DNA of 64,000 nt, from contig JADGPJ010000003.1 of assembly GCA_017882505.1 (NCBI GenBank), positions 1 to 64,000 of the forward strand, written 5' to 3'. How positions within the stretch are numbered: position 1 is the first letter of the stretch; each line of letters begins with the position of its first letter. The position numbers and the translations under genes are program-made. A model generated the notes under the pieces. The model saw only the letters and a program-made list of their open reading frames with translations. It did not search any database and was not told where the DNA came from. This stretch comes from Solirubrobacterales bacterium (GTDB lineage Bacteria > Actinomycetota > Thermoleophilia > Solirubrobacterales > 70-9). Of this stretch, positions 63,691-64,000 are shown in pieces.

Positions 63691-64000
63691 TTATCCAGCC
63701 GCTTTCCAGTGCCGCAGCAGCGCCTCGGCGGTCTCCGCCGGCCGCTCGAAGGGCCACCAGTGGCCGCACTCGAGGACCACCAGCTCCCCTTTCATCCGGG
63801 CGGCGAGGCGCTCGCCGAATTCGAGCGGCACGTAGGGGTCGGTGCGACCCCAGATCACCATCGCCGGCAGCTCCAGGCGCTCCAGGTCCGGCTGCCATTC
63901 CGCGCCGATGTCGATCGCCGAGCGGTAGAGCTTGAGGATCGTGTCCTTGCCGTGCGGGTTGAGCCAGATGTTGCGCTCCGCGTCCTCGCGCGGGACCCCG
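63691..64000 (-). CDS. Alpha/beta hydrolase, C-terminal part (truncated by window edge)
   Basis: The minus strand ends at TAA (63693-63691). It encodes about 103 residues of an alpha/beta-hydrolase C-terminus: LPAMVIWGRTDPYVPLEFGERLAARMKGELVVLECGHWWPFERPAETAEALLRHW. WGRTDPYVP holds the catalytic Asp region and ECGHWWPFERP the catalytic His. The 5' part lies beyond the right edge. The ORF track does not show it because it is partial. Confidence 0.8.
   Translation of the reverse strand, partial: GVPREDAERNIWLNPHGKDTILKLYRSAIDIGAEWQPDLERLELPAMVIWGRTDPYVPLEFGERLAARMKGELVVLECGHWWPFERPAETAEALLRHWKAAG

Overview
The window is a GC-rich, gene-dense chromosomal segment from an actinobacterium. Supporting signs are strong G/C third-position bias, GTG starts, ATGA/GTGA start-stop overlaps, a DHA2-type MFS transporter, an F420-type NADP oxidoreductase domain, a PucR regulator and many acyl-CoA enzymes. 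The mix of content suggests a soil Thermoleophilia/Solirubrobacterales-like lineage, but that is inference, not proof. I see no tRNA, rRNA, CRISPR array, insertion sequence or prophage. Most long ORFs in the supplied track are GC-rich antisense shadows.

Layout. (1) 1-2.4 kb: divergent gnd (6-phosphogluconate dehydrogenase, cut by the left edge) and zwf (glucose-6-phosphate dehydrogenase), i.e. the oxidative pentose phosphate pathway. (2) 2.5-5.8 kb: an EfeUBO-type iron uptake locus. efeU and efeO carry the same palindromic upstream motif, and efeB is broken by a small deletion plus frameshift. (3) 6-8.9 kb: a RecQ-like helicase and a secreted metallophosphoesterase. (4) 9-19 kb: a surface/secretion region with a secreted CocE-like hydrolase, two paralogous secreted glycosidase-like proteins interleaved with two paralogous GT39-like membrane glycosyltransferases, a membrane-anchored PQQ-type beta-propeller, an SRPBCC protein, an MBL-fold hydrolase and a frameshifted small membrane protein. 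(5) 19-29.4 kb: aldo/keto reductase, a Vps62-like membrane protein, a phosphoesterase, two MFS exporters, an F420-type NADP oxidoreductase, a winged-helix regulator, an ice-binding-like (DUF3494) secreted protein and an L,D-transpeptidase.

(6) 29.4-48.3 kb: acyl-CoA catabolism. It holds an isobutyryl-CoA-mutase-like large subunit with an acyl-CoA dehydrogenase (ACAD); a set of SDRs, a CoA ligase and an EthD-like protein; an ACAD/aminoglycoside-phosphotransferase-like kinase pair; and a TetR-controlled ACAD/biotin carboxylase/carboxyltransferase operon that looks like the methylcrotonyl-CoA carboxylase branch of leucine breakdown. An epoxide-hydrolase-like protein and another SDR follow. (7) 48.3-63.4 kb: the most unusual region. 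An acetone-carboxylase-like pair (beta subunit, and an alpha subunit fused to gamma) diverges from a PucR-type regulator. Beyond it lies a seven-gene minus-strand operon. In that operon a pyruvate-phosphate-dikinase-like protein lacking the usual pyruvate/PEP barrel is translationally coupled to a second, separate phosphohistidine swivelling domain, an unrecognised 496-residue protein and an unrecognised 204-residue protein. An acyl-CoA synthetase, a carboxyltransferase/HMGL-fold protein with altered metal ligands and a medium-chain reductase follow. I propose a phosphorylation-carboxylation pathway for a ketone or alcohol, possibly analogous to phenylphosphate synthase plus carboxylase. (8) 63.7-64 kb: the 3' end of an alpha/beta hydrolase, cut by the right edge.
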